DNA of 55,543 bases from an uncultured Bacteroidales bacterium (GCA_900317055.1 ONFF01000022.1:1-55543); one strand, 5' to 3'; shown: positions 16,801 to 25,767, counted from the first letter of the stretch. Made by a program: numbers and translations. Notes: a model not told the origin generated them from the sequence alone.

Positions 16801-17059
16801 AGGGGTCGTTTTTTTGGTACGGTACAGTTCATTTCCGTCGTTGTCGATGATATTTTTCAGATAACCTATAGTGTTGTACCTGTAGTATGCCCTGAAACCC
16901 GACGGATACCGGATGCACTCTTTCCGCGAGGCGGAATCATAGTTGTGTATTGTTCTCTCCGATGTTGAGTTTGGTGCCTTCTACGACAGTGTTTTGTGCC
17001 ATGCCCACAAGACCTAGCAGGCAGGCGACCAGCGTAATTGCAAATTTTGTTTGTTTCAT
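16801..17059 (-). pseudogene. Frameshifted 5' part of the RHS gene (signal peptide in another frame)
   Basis: An ATG at 17059 opens a 40-codon frame with a typical signal peptide (MKQTKFAITLVACLLGLVGM, then AQN) that stops at TGA near 16937-16939. From about 16985 downward another frame is open and continues without interruption into the RHS protein (HNYDSASRKECIRYPSGFRA, then YLKNIIDNDGNELY). One indel near 16940-16960 would join signal peptide and RHS repeats. Either the gene is inactivated, the assembly carries an error, or the junction marks the deletion that removed most RHS repeats. Confidence 0.7.
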
Positions 17060-17082
17060 TGTCTTGTTTGTTTAGTTTGTTT

Positions 17083-18645
17083 TCAATCCTTCACAAATTT
17101 TCCTTCGGCCACCATGCGGCTTCCGGCGACGATGCGATACAGATACAGACCCGAGGCAAGGTTGCCCGTATCTAGCCTAATCAGGTTGCCCTCCTGGCCG
17201 ACGACACTGTCGAGGCATTTCACACCTACCGCGTCGAACAGCAGGATGCGGGCGTTGTCGGCAACGGCTTCCGGAAGCGGGATGTTGATAATGCCTGTGG
17301 TGGGGTTGGGATAGGGCGAAAGTGGTGGTGTTGCGCTGTTTTCCTCCACCACGTCCCAGGTGATCTCGATGTCCTCCCTTCGGAACTTCATCAGCATCCC
17401 CTGAAACTCCAGGGCACCAGGCTCATTCGTCCCTCTCCGCGTGAGCATCGGCACAAGGCACCCGCCGTCGTTGAAAGCCGCGGGCTGCCCTGGGCGGAAC
17501 AGGAACTCGTCATCCCTGAATGCCTTACGTCCCAAAAGGTTGAGATGCTTGTCCACAAGGATCACATTGGCCTGATAGATGTCTGCATATAACCATTCGG
17601 CACAATAGGTGATGGCAAAGATGGTGGAGTCGTCGATGTAGGCCGTGCTTGTTCCCCATGGCATCCATGCAGTCGAGTCGTAGGGTGGCAGTCGCAACTC
17701 GTCGTACACGTTCAATGCCGAATCGATGACGTATAGGGAAGAGTAATAGAAAGTAGTCCGTCGATTAAGCTGGATTTTATTGGCGTGAAGTATCAAACGG
17801 TCATCGTCTATCCAATTGCCGTCGGTGGAGATTTCATAAATGGGATCCACTTCGTATCCATATCCGCCTTGCACCTTATTCAGGTTTTTCCTTGATACGA
17901 CTTCAAAACCCATGTCGACCACATATATCCCCGGCACGCCCGTGGAGCTCAGGAAATCACCTCCTTCCACAGCCATCAACAAGTTGTCGGAATGTGGCTC
18001 GTATGTGATTTCCTCGATGGAACTGGCATAATAGGTCGGGAGCGACTTCTTGACAAGTATGTTGAGTTCTTCGTCCAATTCGTATAGCTGCAAGGCACGG
18101 CGGTAATACCCATACTCCTCAACTTGATAGGCAGGAGCGGCGGCAAGGATAACAGTACCCGAAGGGGAAAGGATGGAATTCAGCAGCATCCCTGTAATGA
18201 CATAAAAGCAATCGAAAGCTTCGTCCTCAACACTGAAAGTTCTCGAATTTATCGGCTCCAATTCGCTGTCAAAGACATCCACGCGGATATATCTTTGGTA
18301 GTATGGATCACACAGGCTGTCGTCGCACACGCCGAATACCATGTAGTTTCCATTGTTGAGCTCCACGGCGCTGAAATAGTTGAGTATCATGCCCTGCGGG
18401 TGTACAAGCCTGTCGATGTGCTCGCCGTCCTTGTTGATTTTCACCAACAGCCCGTGTTTGTTGGATGTACAGCCCATGCAAAGTGCCGACTCGCCATTGT
18501 CAACCGATATGACATCGTTGAGAGCCCATGTGTTTCCCGTTTCTATCTGGACCGTCCACTCTTGGGAGAAGAGACTGTGGCACAAGGCCAACAGGAATAT
18601 GATTAATATGGCTTTTTTCATGTTTGGGAAAAGGCTTGTCGTCAT
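17083..18645 (-). CDS. T9SS-exported protein of unknown function, propeller-like
   Basis: A 520-residue protein with a signal peptide around MKKAILIIFLLALCHSLFSQ and a type A T9SS tail (~445-520: SPYPNPTTGIINIPLPEA, NLASGLYLYRIVAG, AEGKFVKD). The middle is beta-strand-rich (WTVQIETGNTWALND, INKDGEHIDRLVHPQG) and resembles the propeller-like protein at 9.7-11.2 kb, so the two are probably paralogous cargo. The start overlaps the stop of the upstream lipoprotein gene by four bases (ATGA), which argues for translational coupling and for this start over an ATG 24 bases further in. It lies 23 bp before the RHS signal-peptide ATG. Confidence 0.83.
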   Translation of the reverse strand: MTTSLFPNMKKAILIIFLLALCHSLFSQEWTVQIETGNTWALNDVISVDNGESALCMGCTSNKHGLLVKINKDGEHIDRLVHPQGMILNYFSAVELNNGNYMVFGVCDDSLCDPYYQRYIRVDVFDSELEPINSRTFSVEDEAFDCFYVITGMLLNSILSPSGTVILAAAPAYQVEEYGYYRRALQLYELDEELNILVKKSLPTYYASSIEEITYEPHSDNLLMAVEGGDFLSSTGVPGIYVVDMGFEVVSRKNLNKVQGGYGYEVDPIYEISTDGNWIDDDRLILHANKIQLNRRTTFYYSSLYVIDSALNVYDELRLPPYDSTAWMPWGTSTAYIDDSTIFAITYCAEWLYADIYQANVILVDKHLNLLGRKAFRDDEFLFRPGQPAAFNDGGCLVPMLTRRGTNEPGALEFQGMLMKFRREDIEITWDVVEENSATPPLSPYPNPTTGIINIPLPEAVADNARILLFDAVGVKCLDSVVGQEGNLIRLDTGNLASGLYLYRIVAGSRMVAEGKFVKD

Positions 18646-19679
18646 TGGAAAATCTCTTTGTGAATACTATCTTGGGAAGCTAAAAGCGGAATCCCGTAAA
18701 AAGCTGTGGTAAAATGTCCTATCGACGTGTCATTTTTTCCATCATTTACAACAACTCGGAACAAACAATGGTCAGTTGGTACAGGAAGAGTGCCACTGTT
18801 GGGCAGGATGTTCAACACAAGGTGGCGCTCTCCCAAATAATAGTAGTTCATCTGATCCGAATTCAGCCAGTAGTCCTGCGCTGTGGGATTTTCCTTGAAG
18901 AACTCGCAGTAGCGTGGGCTGACATTGGGGTATCCTGACGTCGGATTTGAATGGTTCTCGCCCAATACCGTAAATTTGTTCATAACCCCTATATAGACAT
19001 ATTCATAACCCTCTGGAGCTATAGATACCAAATTTGCATTCAGCATCCCCGTCAACGTGTCCGCCGCATCAGCTGGAAAGCCATTACTGTTCACGTGGTC
19101 TTCCCCATAGAACCATAGTATATCATCATCCATAAAAGGCCTCCACGGATGCGGCTGGTCGGGATCGGGCTGATCACCCTTCATGCTTCCCTGAAGAGTG
19201 TGTATCTCAATGGCTAGGAGATTGCCATTGCGCTCGCCCGCCTCCACATCAAGGATGATGAACTGCTTGTTGTCCAACAAAGCAGCTTGGTATAGCATTA
19301 GTACAGCATCGTACATCTGGCCGTTGAAAACATACAGGTCGGCAAGTGACACAGAGTCATTGGTGCATACTGGCATGTATAGCGTGGTGTCGGAGCATAC
19401 CGTCTGCCCGTAGGAATAGCCAGGATAGGCATAGGTGTAGTTGAACAGGGCCTCGATGTTCCACACGGCATCGGGGATACTCATGTAGGAGACTGTCTTC
19501 TCATTAGGGTTCAACCCAACCTCCTCCAGTTGACGCTTGAAGTCCAAAATCTGAACAAGAGTGGTTTTACTTTGATTGCGTGTGTCGGGAACTTGTTCCT
19601 TCTTGCACGACACGACAGTCACCGCCGTAGCAATAATTGCCAAACCGATGATGGCTATAATTGAATTAAATCTTTTCAT
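18642..19679 (-). CDS. Lipoprotein of unknown function
   Basis: A 345-residue protein with a lipoprotein signal (IIATAVTVVSCKKEQ, Cys ~25). I do not recognise a family. The sequence is mixed alpha/beta with an acidic, proline-rich stretch (GDQPDPDQPHPWRPFMDDDI) and no catalytic motif. It is translationally coupled to the downstream T9SS protein (ATGA overlap) and follows a DUF3244-like gene after 43 bp. The three genes probably make one secreted or surface module. Confidence 0.75.
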   Translation of the reverse strand: MKRFNSIIAIIGLAIIATAVTVVSCKKEQVPDTRNQSKTTLVQILDFKRQLEEVGLNPNEKTVSYMSIPDAVWNIEALFNYTYAYPGYSYGQTVCSDTTLYMPVCTNDSVSLADLYVFNGQMYDAVLMLYQAALLDNKQFIILDVEAGERNGNLLAIEIHTLQGSMKGDQPDPDQPHPWRPFMDDDILWFYGEDHVNSNGFPADAADTLTGMLNANLVSIAPEGYEYVYIGVMNKFTVLGENHSNPTSGYPNVSPRYCEFFKENPTAQDYWLNSDQMNYYYLGERHLVLNILPNSGTLPVPTDHCLFRVVVNDGKNDTSIGHFTTAFYGIPLLASQDSIHKEIFQ

Positions 19680-19722
19680 GATGATTTGAATTTAATTTGT
19701 TAGTAATAAAGTGAATTAAAGA

Positions 19723-20130
19723 TTAATTTTTGTCGAAATCGCCATCGGCGTAACCGTTGGCGTTGCTGAGTTCAACGATGTAAGAGCCGCTTGCGGCAGA
19801 AGTGAAGGGGATAATGATTACCTGCTGCACATCGGTGTTTACCACGGTGTTGTAAACAAGGCCGCCCATACCGTTGTAGATGGAGATGTTCACATTGCCG
19901 AAGCTTTGGTTGAAGCCGATGTAGACGGCATTGTCGTTGGCACCGGCTACGATGGCGTTAGGACCAATGTTATACATTAACTCGCCATGCAAGTTGATTA
20001 CATCATATTCAGTTGGGACATTGATTTCCATAAAACACTTAATTGTTGTTTCTGGATTTCCTGCTTGGACTTTCCAAGCACCAAGACTAATAGCACAAAG
20101 GCTGACAAGTAGAAGTAGTTTGGTTTTCAT
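19723..20130 (-). CDS. DUF3244-like small secreted protein
   Basis: A 135-residue protein with a signal peptide (MKTKLLLLVSLCAISLGAWK, cleavage after VQA). The mature part is a short beta-sandwich with the DUF3244-like pattern (VYIGFNQSFGNVNISIYN, GLVYNTVVNTD, SGSYIVELSNANGY). DUF3244 proteins are small periplasmic or surface proteins of Bacteroidales with no known function. It heads a three-gene run with the lipoprotein and the T9SS protein. The assignment is moderate because the family is short and divergent. Confidence 0.65.
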   Translation of the reverse strand: MKTKLLLLVSLCAISLGAWKVQAGNPETTIKCFMEINVPTEYDVINLHGELMYNIGPNAIVAGANDNAVYIGFNQSFGNVNISIYNGMGGLVYNTVVNTDVQQVIIIPFTSAASGSYIVELSNANGYADGDFDKN

Positions 20131-20173
20131 AGCATAATGAATTTTTTTTTGTTTAACATTTTAAGTTTTCTAT

Positions 20174-20186
20174 GACACAATGTGTC
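20174..20186. promoter_or_regulatory. 13-bp palindrome GACACAATGTGTC (possible operator)
   Basis: A perfect palindrome with one central base, 44 bp upstream of the DUF3244-like gene in an otherwise AT-rich 254-bp gap after the TPR regulator. Symmetry and position fit a transcription-factor site, possibly for the adjacent regulator. No second copy was noticed. Confidence 0.3.
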
Positions 20187-20384
20187 CACAAATAATACAC
20201 TTTGCAAAATTGGGGATTTCATTCGTGCATACGAACCCCATTACGAACTATTTAGGGGTTAGAAAAATATTAAAATGCTGTAAATATGAAACTTAAGATT
20301 GTCCTTATTACGAACTTTTTCTCATAATATTACGAAAACTATAGGAATTATGGGCCAAACATATTAGGAAAAAGATTTGTTTTT

Positions 20385-22175
20385 CTAGGCCTTTTTAGTC
20401 TTTTCCGTTGTTGTGTTTTTCATTTTTCGTCTTACGGAATTGCGAACCTTGTCGACCATATGCACACTTTTCTTAAACATTACAGCTTCTTCATCCCTTG
20501 AAATGTTGAAAAATGACAATATAAAATCTTCTTGCTCCATCTCTGTCAATTCAGGATGTTGCAATGCCAAATTCCTTCTGACATCAGGATATAAGATATC
20601 AAATACCTCCATAAGAGCATTCCAGGGGGTATTTTTGCCAAAAGCAGCTTCTTTCAAGTCCGCCAAATATGCTGCCTCACCTTTATTATCCAAATAAATG
20701 CTAAGTTTCCTTATTATGAGTGCAATCCTATCCAATGCATTTGAATATTGTTGGGCATAGTCATCTTTAGCAGTTTCTAATTCTATGATTTTTTGCATCA
20801 GCTCTTGGTAAGCCTTCTTGCTGGCTTCATGTGCCAACGATAGATTTGACAAAGCTTTTTCACTGTTTTCTTGCTTCAGGGATAGTTCTTTGTTTTGCTG
20901 TATAAAATGAAAGAGTTTAGCCTTTGCTTCGGCCTCTTGCTTTCGCATTCTCGCCAACCGGATTTGGGTGAAGGCAAGCACGGCCAATCCAATCAAGGCT
21001 AAAACCCCTACAATGGCTATGATTCGTTGGCGCAGGATAAGTCTTCGATTCATCTCATTCTGGAGGCTTTCATAGTCGTATTGCTGCTGGATGCGATATA
21101 CAGATTTTTTTTCTATGTTTGCTAAAATAGCTGACACTATGTTTTGGCGCTTTTTAAGGTATTGGAAAGCTGATGCTGTATCACCTTGTATTTCTGCCAT
21201 ACGAGATAGTGTTTCGTATGATGAGGCCTTGGTTTCATCTTTTACTTGGTCTGTGGGCAAAAGCTCTTCCAAGTGATGAACATAAACGGCAGCGGAATCA
21301 AATTCATCTTGAGCCAAGAACGATTTCACAAAATTCAAAAATAGCATAGTTTTTTCTGAATCATTCAAGTTAAAGACCTCATCGGCTTTTTTGAGTTTTG
21401 CTATGGCCTCATCATTTTTTCCTTCCAAGCGACGCAACACGGCATAGTTATTCAGGACTTTTATCTTAATTTTATTGGCCAGTCCTAATTCAGCATAATC
21501 AAGGCTTTTTTCTAAACTCTTTTCCGCTTCATCAAATTGTTTTAGGACAATGTAAACTATTGCTTCCAAATTATTCACATAAGCTCTTTCTGTGTTACGC
21601 AACCCAAAATGGGCATCAGACTTCTTCAATATGGAAAGAGCTTCTTCGTGCTTATAATCATCATACAGCATTTTCCCCATCCAATACTCCGCCTGTGCCA
21701 CGGTGAGGCTGTCAATAGCAAGCTTGCCGTATTGCTCCGCTTCCTTGAACGAGCGCATGGCGGATTCCTTTTCGTCGTAGTGTTGCTGCACGAAGCCGCT
21801 GTAGAGGGCGGCTTGGGCGGCCTTGGGGTATTGCTTTTTACCGGCATAGTAGGCTGCGGCACGTTCCAATTCGGGGCTGGTGGAGAGGTTGGCGTGCTCG
21901 TCGAAGAAATCGTCGTCCATCACAGGCGAAATTTCCTGTCCATGGTCACCAAACAAGGCCTCGGCCTGCAGCAAGGCCATGTCCATGCGCTCCCGCTCGC
22001 TAAAGCTCGCGGGCATGCGCAGCACGCTGTCAATCAGACGGGCTGTGCTGTCGGGCAAGGTGTCGGCCAACTGCTCGGCACGCTTCACCATGCGCCGCGC
22101 CTCGCGCGTGGTGGTATCGCAAGCCGACAAGGCCAGCAAAAAAAACAACAATCCTATCCAAGCGTAGTGTTTCAT
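20385..22175 (-). CDS. TPR lipoprotein regulator with LuxR-like C-terminus (second copy)
   Basis: A 596-residue protein of the same class as the regulator at 11.3-13 kb but highly diverged. It has a lipoprotein signal (FLLALSACDTTTREA), TPR-like helices (~75-350), a transmembrane helix (~385-407, IIAIVGVLALIGLAVLAF), a long coiled coil (~410-480) and a C-terminal domain (~525-596) with only a weak LuxR-like pattern (LTEMEQEDFILSFFNIS, VHMVDKVRNSVRRKM). DNA binding is therefore less certain than for the first copy. It begins 24 bp after the O-antigen polymerase gene and 5 nt after its own -7 box, and may sense envelope or polysaccharide status (inference). Confidence 0.8.
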   Translation of the reverse strand: MKHYAWIGLLFFLLALSACDTTTREARRMVKRAEQLADTLPDSTARLIDSVLRMPASFSERERMDMALLQAEALFGDHGQEISPVMDDDFFDEHANLSTSPELERAAAYYAGKKQYPKAAQAALYSGFVQQHYDEKESAMRSFKEAEQYGKLAIDSLTVAQAEYWMGKMLYDDYKHEEALSILKKSDAHFGLRNTERAYVNNLEAIVYIVLKQFDEAEKSLEKSLDYAELGLANKIKIKVLNNYAVLRRLEGKNDEAIAKLKKADEVFNLNDSEKTMLFLNFVKSFLAQDEFDSAAVYVHHLEELLPTDQVKDETKASSYETLSRMAEIQGDTASAFQYLKKRQNIVSAILANIEKKSVYRIQQQYDYESLQNEMNRRLILRQRIIAIVGVLALIGLAVLAFTQIRLARMRKQEAEAKAKLFHFIQQNKELSLKQENSEKALSNLSLAHEASKKAYQELMQKIIELETAKDDYAQQYSNALDRIALIIRKLSIYLDNKGEAAYLADLKEAAFGKNTPWNALMEVFDILYPDVRRNLALQHPELTEMEQEDFILSFFNISRDEEAVMFKKSVHMVDKVRNSVRRKMKNTTTEKTKKA

Positions 22176-22180
22176 GGATG

Positions 22181-22188
22181 CAAAGATA
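22181..22188 (-). promoter_or_regulatory. -7 promoter box TATCTTTG, 5 nt from the ATG
   Basis: An exact -7 box followed by CATCC and then ATG. Spacing is identical to that of the other TPR regulator, suggesting a leaderless transcript. The box belongs to the sequence block shared with the region upstream of the first TPR gene. Confidence 0.65.
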
Positions 22189-22197
22189 GAAAAAACA

Positions 22198-22258
22198 AAT
22201 TATTCCCCAACGAATTCTTCCTTGTCCGCGTAGAACACGTCAATGGCGGCTATCAGGG
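22198..22258 (-). repeat. 61-bp direct repeat, copy 2 (native 3' end of Wzy gene)
   Basis: Identical to 13025-13085 in the same orientation. This copy is the native one because it is continuous with the intact polymerase gene. The two copies enclose about 9.1 kb. Confidence 0.95.
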
Positions 22259-23636
22259 CAGCGAGGCTCCACACGGGGATGGCCAGCTTGTCGGTGTCCA
22301 AGAAGTTGTTGAGGAAGCCGTGGATGAAATAGCTGATGAAGGCGAGGGTGGCACCCAAGACCAAGACTTTGGCCTTTTTGTTCTTGCAACGGCCGTAAGT
22401 CTTCAGGCCGCAATACACCGTCACGATGACCAAGACTAGCACGAGGAGCGACCCCACAACGCCTTGCTCAGCCAAAGGACCGAAATACTCGGAGTGGGCA
22501 TTGCCGCCATCGCCGGCGTTGGTGCTGATGATGGTCTTCTCCTTCGACATCTGATAAGGCGCATACACGAATTGGTAGGTGCCTGGTCCCCAACCAAACA
22601 CCGGACGTTCATTGAACAGACGGAAAGCCGACTGCCAGCGGTTGATGCGCTCGAGGTTGGAGGCATCGGTGGAGATGTTGGTGATGGATTGGATGTTTTC
22701 CACAAGGTCGCCCGAAGCATCCTGGTTGTTCTTCTCCAAGGCATCGATGATTTGGTTTTGGAAGGCGAAGAACAAGCCGACCAGAATCACGACGGCGGCG
22801 GCAATCCAGCGGAACTTGATCTTCAACAGTACGCAAATCAAGACGGCTAAGGCGGCAATGATGCTGAGCCATGCCGCACGGCAGTTGGAGAGCGTGAGGG
22901 CTACGCTGAGCAGCACAACCACGCCGATGATAATGAGCCTGCGGCTTTTCTTCACACCAGGCAGGAAGACATAGGCGAGGGCGAGGATGAGATAGATGGC
23001 CAAGGCTGCACCGTAGGCCGTATGGTCGTTGTAGAAAGGCGTCATCACCCAATGGGCCGAGTCGCCATCGAAACCGAACTGGGCATGGTGGATGATGGTG
23101 TAGACGCACACGATGCACAAGGCAGCGATGTAGAGCCAAATGAACTTATGGATGTTTTTCGGATTCTTGAAAAGGATGGTGCAGAGGAAGAAGGCAGGGA
23201 TGACAAACCACAGCCTCGACAGCAAGAATTTGATGGACACTACGGGCATCTCGCTCGTGATGGTGGTGACGAGCATCCAGGCAAACATGCAGTAGATGAC
23301 GATGGCGATGGGATGCCGCGAGATGCGCCGGTCGAACTTGCCGTCGTAGAGCATTTTGGCCACGAACAAAATCAAGATGCCCATCAGCAGAGGCTCGGCG
23401 GGCAGCGAGATGGCCAAGCCCGATTCAAGCACTTTCAGGTTGACGGAGAGCGGCACCGTGAAGGCTGTGAGCAACAGCACTTTGTCCAAGGAGAAGATGT
23501 AAAGCAAAAGCACGCCCAGCACGACGGGAAGGGCAAAGAAGAGATAGGTGTTCTTCTTCACCACAAGAAACAGCCCCACGGCCACGAATAGTGCCGCGAT
23601 GACATAGAGCCAGGCTATTTTCGCTTTCTTCTCCAC
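22200..23636 (-). CDS. O-antigen polymerase/ligase family protein (Wzy_C)
   Basis: A 478-residue inner-membrane protein with about ten to twelve transmembrane segments. A Wzy_C/O-antigen ligase signature lies around 335-405: INRWQSAFRLFNERPVFGWG, then GNAHSEYFGPLAEQGVVG. Such proteins polymerise undecaprenyl-linked repeat units or ligate polysaccharide to lipid A-core at the periplasmic face; sequence alone does not decide between them. It lies 3 bp after the second Wzz gene in the polysaccharide operon, which favours polymerase. Its last 18 codons are duplicated at 13 kb. Confidence 0.88.
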   Translation of the reverse strand: MEKKAKIAWLYVIAALFVAVGLFLVVKKNTYLFFALPVVLGVLLLYIFSLDKVLLLTAFTVPLSVNLKVLESGLAISLPAEPLLMGILILFVAKMLYDGKFDRRISRHPIAIVIYCMFAWMLVTTITSEMPVVSIKFLLSRLWFVIPAFFLCTILFKNPKNIHKFIWLYIAALCIVCVYTIIHHAQFGFDGDSAHWVMTPFYNDHTAYGAALAIYLILALAYVFLPGVKKSRRLIIIGVVVLLSVALTLSNCRAAWLSIIAALAVLICVLLKIKFRWIAAAVVILVGLFFAFQNQIIDALEKNNQDASGDLVENIQSITNISTDASNLERINRWQSAFRLFNERPVFGWGPGTYQFVYAPYQMSKEKTIISTNAGDGGNAHSEYFGPLAEQGVVGSLLVLVLVIVTVYCGLKTYGRCKNKKAKVLVLGATLAFISYFIHGFLNNFLDTDKLAIPVWSLAALIAAIDVFYADKEEFVGE

Positions 23637-23639
23637 GGT

Positions 23640-24575
23640 TTATTTCTTTTCGCCTACGAAACGCTTGCGGTTCTCGATGATGAAGATGACCACGATGGAG
23701 AGCAGGAAGGCTCCCAGTGCACTCAAAGCGACCACCACCCAACGCACGGGGAAGGCTTTCTTGTCGGCAGGGAAGGGCTCGGTAACGATGTTGGAGTATG
23801 TGAGGTCGGAATAGTAGAAACGCAGGTTCTGCTCATAGTCGACCTTGGTGGATACATAGGTGTTGGCCTCGGCTTCTATTTTGGTGCGGAGGTCGACGGC
23901 TTCGGCACCGTATGTCTCAAGGTTGTTTTTCAACTCTGTGGCTTTGGCAGAGCCGGCGAGGTAGCCTCGGGTCACCTCACGCGCTTGGCTGCTGTAGTCG
24001 GTCACGCCAAATTCGGTGCTGATGGTGGTGAGGCGGTCTTTCAACGAGTCGATGTTGCGTTGCTTTTCGTTCAACTGCCTTTCATACATGGCCACCACTT
24101 CACCCACTTTCTGGGTGTGCAGGTCGTGCACCTTCTGGTCGTAGAAGTTGAGGATGTCCTTGGCGATGTCGCAGGCCACAAAGGGGTCTTTGTCCATCAC
24201 GCTGATGCTTACGGCCTCGTTGGGGGTCTTTCCGATCTTGACCTTGCTGCGGTATTCGTTGATCATATAGGTCTTGGCAAACTGGTCGGCCTTGTTGATT
24301 TTGTAGTCCGTCCATAAGTCGTACTTTTCGACGATGGAGTCCATGATGGAGGTCGAATTGATGATTTCGAGCATTTGCTCGGTCTCACTTTCGTCGGAGT
24401 AGGGACTGATGTTGGCGGGATAGGCCACGGCCACCGACTTGTAGAGTGGCGTGATGAACATGGAGCTTGAGAAAATGGCACCGCAGAGGGCGGCCACCAC
24501 GGTGATGATGATGATGTGCCATTTCCATTTCAGCACGAGTTGAACCAGTGAAAGATTGTTGAAATTGTTATCCAT
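23640..24575 (-). CDS. Wzz/GumC-type polysaccharide chain-length protein (second copy)
   Basis: A 311-residue protein with the PCP/Wzz architecture: short cytoplasmic N-terminus, TM1 (~17-38, IIIITVVAALCGAIFSSSMF), a long helical periplasmic domain with coiled coil (~150-215, YERQLNEKQRNIDSLKDRL), a proline-containing element before TM2 (FPADKKAFPVRWVVVALSAL) and TM2 (~277-300). It has no C-terminal tyrosine kinase. It controls polysaccharide chain length by acting on the polymerase, and is a paralogue of the protein just upstream. Confidence 0.88.
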   Translation of the reverse strand: MDNNFNNLSLVQLVLKWKWHIIIITVVAALCGAIFSSSMFITPLYKSVAVAYPANISPYSDESETEQMLEIINSTSIMDSIVEKYDLWTDYKINKADQFAKTYMINEYRSKVKIGKTPNEAVSISVMDKDPFVACDIAKDILNFYDQKVHDLHTQKVGEVVAMYERQLNEKQRNIDSLKDRLTTISTEFGVTDYSSQAREVTRGYLAGSAKATELKNNLETYGAEAVDLRTKIEAEANTYVSTKVDYEQNLRFYYSDLTYSNIVTEPFPADKKAFPVRWVVVALSALGAFLLSIVVIFIIENRKRFVGEKK

Positions 24576-24630
24576 GATTTGATTTGTTGTTTTCGGAGTA
24601 GTTGGTACTATATTAGGTGCAGGTTTCGGC

Positions 24631-25701
24631 TCATTCTTTTCCGGGATGATGCCTTTTTTCCTTGGTGGCCGCCTCTTTTTCGGCCTCGGAACGAAAAAAG
24701 CCTTTCGAGCGGTCGTAGAAGACGATGCAGAAGAGGAGCAGCAGGAAGGTGCTCAGCACGGTGACCACCACGATGATCCAGCGGATGGGATAGGTCTTAC
24801 GCTCGGCCTGGAAGGCTGAGGTGACAACGAACTTGTGCGGGATGAACTCAGTGGCATCCACCTTGGCCTCTTCGTATTTCGACTTGACCAAAGAGAGTTG
24901 CAGGCGGTCGTTGTCCAAACGCTCGTTGATGGCGTAGGAGGCACCGCCGTATTCGGCCAAAACATCCAATTGTTCCTGTATGTTATTGACTCCCTGTCTG
25001 TTGCCTTTGCCCAACTCAACGGCTAATTGTTGGCTGAGCATCTCCACTTGCGACTCGTAGTCGAACACGCCGAGCTTGCGCAAGGTATTCAAGGAGTCTT
25101 CGAGCATGTTCATCTCGGCAACGAGGGTGTTGTATTCTTGTTCCACGATGCGGAAGGCCTCGATGGCGACCTCTTTCTGCATCTGGTTCATGGTGCTGTC
25201 GAAAATCTCGGCAATCTCGTTGGCGATGCGGGCCGAAAGGGCGGCATCTGAATCCAAAACGGTGATTTTCACGGCGTTGTATTCCGTCCTGCGGAACTTG
25301 ATGCGGGCATCATAGAGCTTGTTCAGCTTGGTGATGGGGTATTTGCTGTTGGCCTTGATGTTGTAGTGTTCCATCAGGTTGAAACGGCTAATCACCTTGT
25401 CGCGTACGCGGTTCGAGTTCAAAACTTGCAGCATCTGTTCGGTCTGCTCATCCTCGCCGAAGTTCATGATGTCCTTTTCCGACTGGTAGGTCGTGCTGAT
25501 CAATACTTTCGAGATGGAATTGCTGGAGGTGGGGTAGATGACCGTCGTGGACTTATACAGCGGGGTAATGAAAAACGGAGCGCTGAAAAGGATGGCACAG
25601 AGGGCGGCCACCGCCAAAATGATGAGTATGGGCTTCCTATATTCCACCAATAGTCTGCATAAGTATTTGGAACTGTAGGTGTTATGTGTCTGTTCGTCCA
25701 T
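24631..25701 (-). CDS. Wzz/GumC-type polysaccharide chain-length protein (first copy)
   Basis: A 356-residue PCP/Wzz family protein: TM1 (~23-44, ILIILAVAALCAILFSAPFF), periplasmic helical domain with coiled coil (~165-255), the element FQAERKTYPIRWIIVVVTVL before TM2 (~305-328) and a basic cytoplasmic tail. The start is the ATG reading MDEQTHNTYSS; a longer in-frame start would overlap the -7 box at 25724-25731, so it cannot be on the transcript. The two Wzz paralogues share architecture and local motifs (PLYKS near TM1) but are clearly diverged, suggesting distinct partners or hetero-oligomers. Confidence 0.88.
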   Translation of the reverse strand: MDEQTHNTYSSKYLCRLLVEYRKPILIILAVAALCAILFSAPFFITPLYKSTTVIYPTSSNSISKVLISTTYQSEKDIMNFGEDEQTEQMLQVLNSNRVRDKVISRFNLMEHYNIKANSKYPITKLNKLYDARIKFRRTEYNAVKITVLDSDAALSARIANEIAEIFDSTMNQMQKEVAIEAFRIVEQEYNTLVAEMNMLEDSLNTLRKLGVFDYESQVEMLSQQLAVELGKGNRQGVNNIQEQLDVLAEYGGASYAINERLDNDRLQLSLVKSKYEEAKVDATEFIPHKFVVTSAFQAERKTYPIRWIIVVVTVLSTFLLLLFCIVFYDRSKGFFRSEAEKEAATKEKRHHPGKE

Positions 25702-25723
25702 ATTTGTGTGTAGAATAAGTTGC

Positions 25724-25731
25724 CAAAAATA
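25724..25731 (-). promoter_or_regulatory. -7 promoter box TATTTTTG before the first Wzz gene
   Basis: TATTTTTG on the minus strand, 22 nt before the chosen ATG, between the flippase and Wzz genes. It suggests that the Wzz-Wzz-Wzy part can be transcribed independently of the flippase. Confidence 0.55.
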
Positions 25732-25767
25732 GGGAATTCCCATGAATTGGCAATGAAAAAAGACAAA

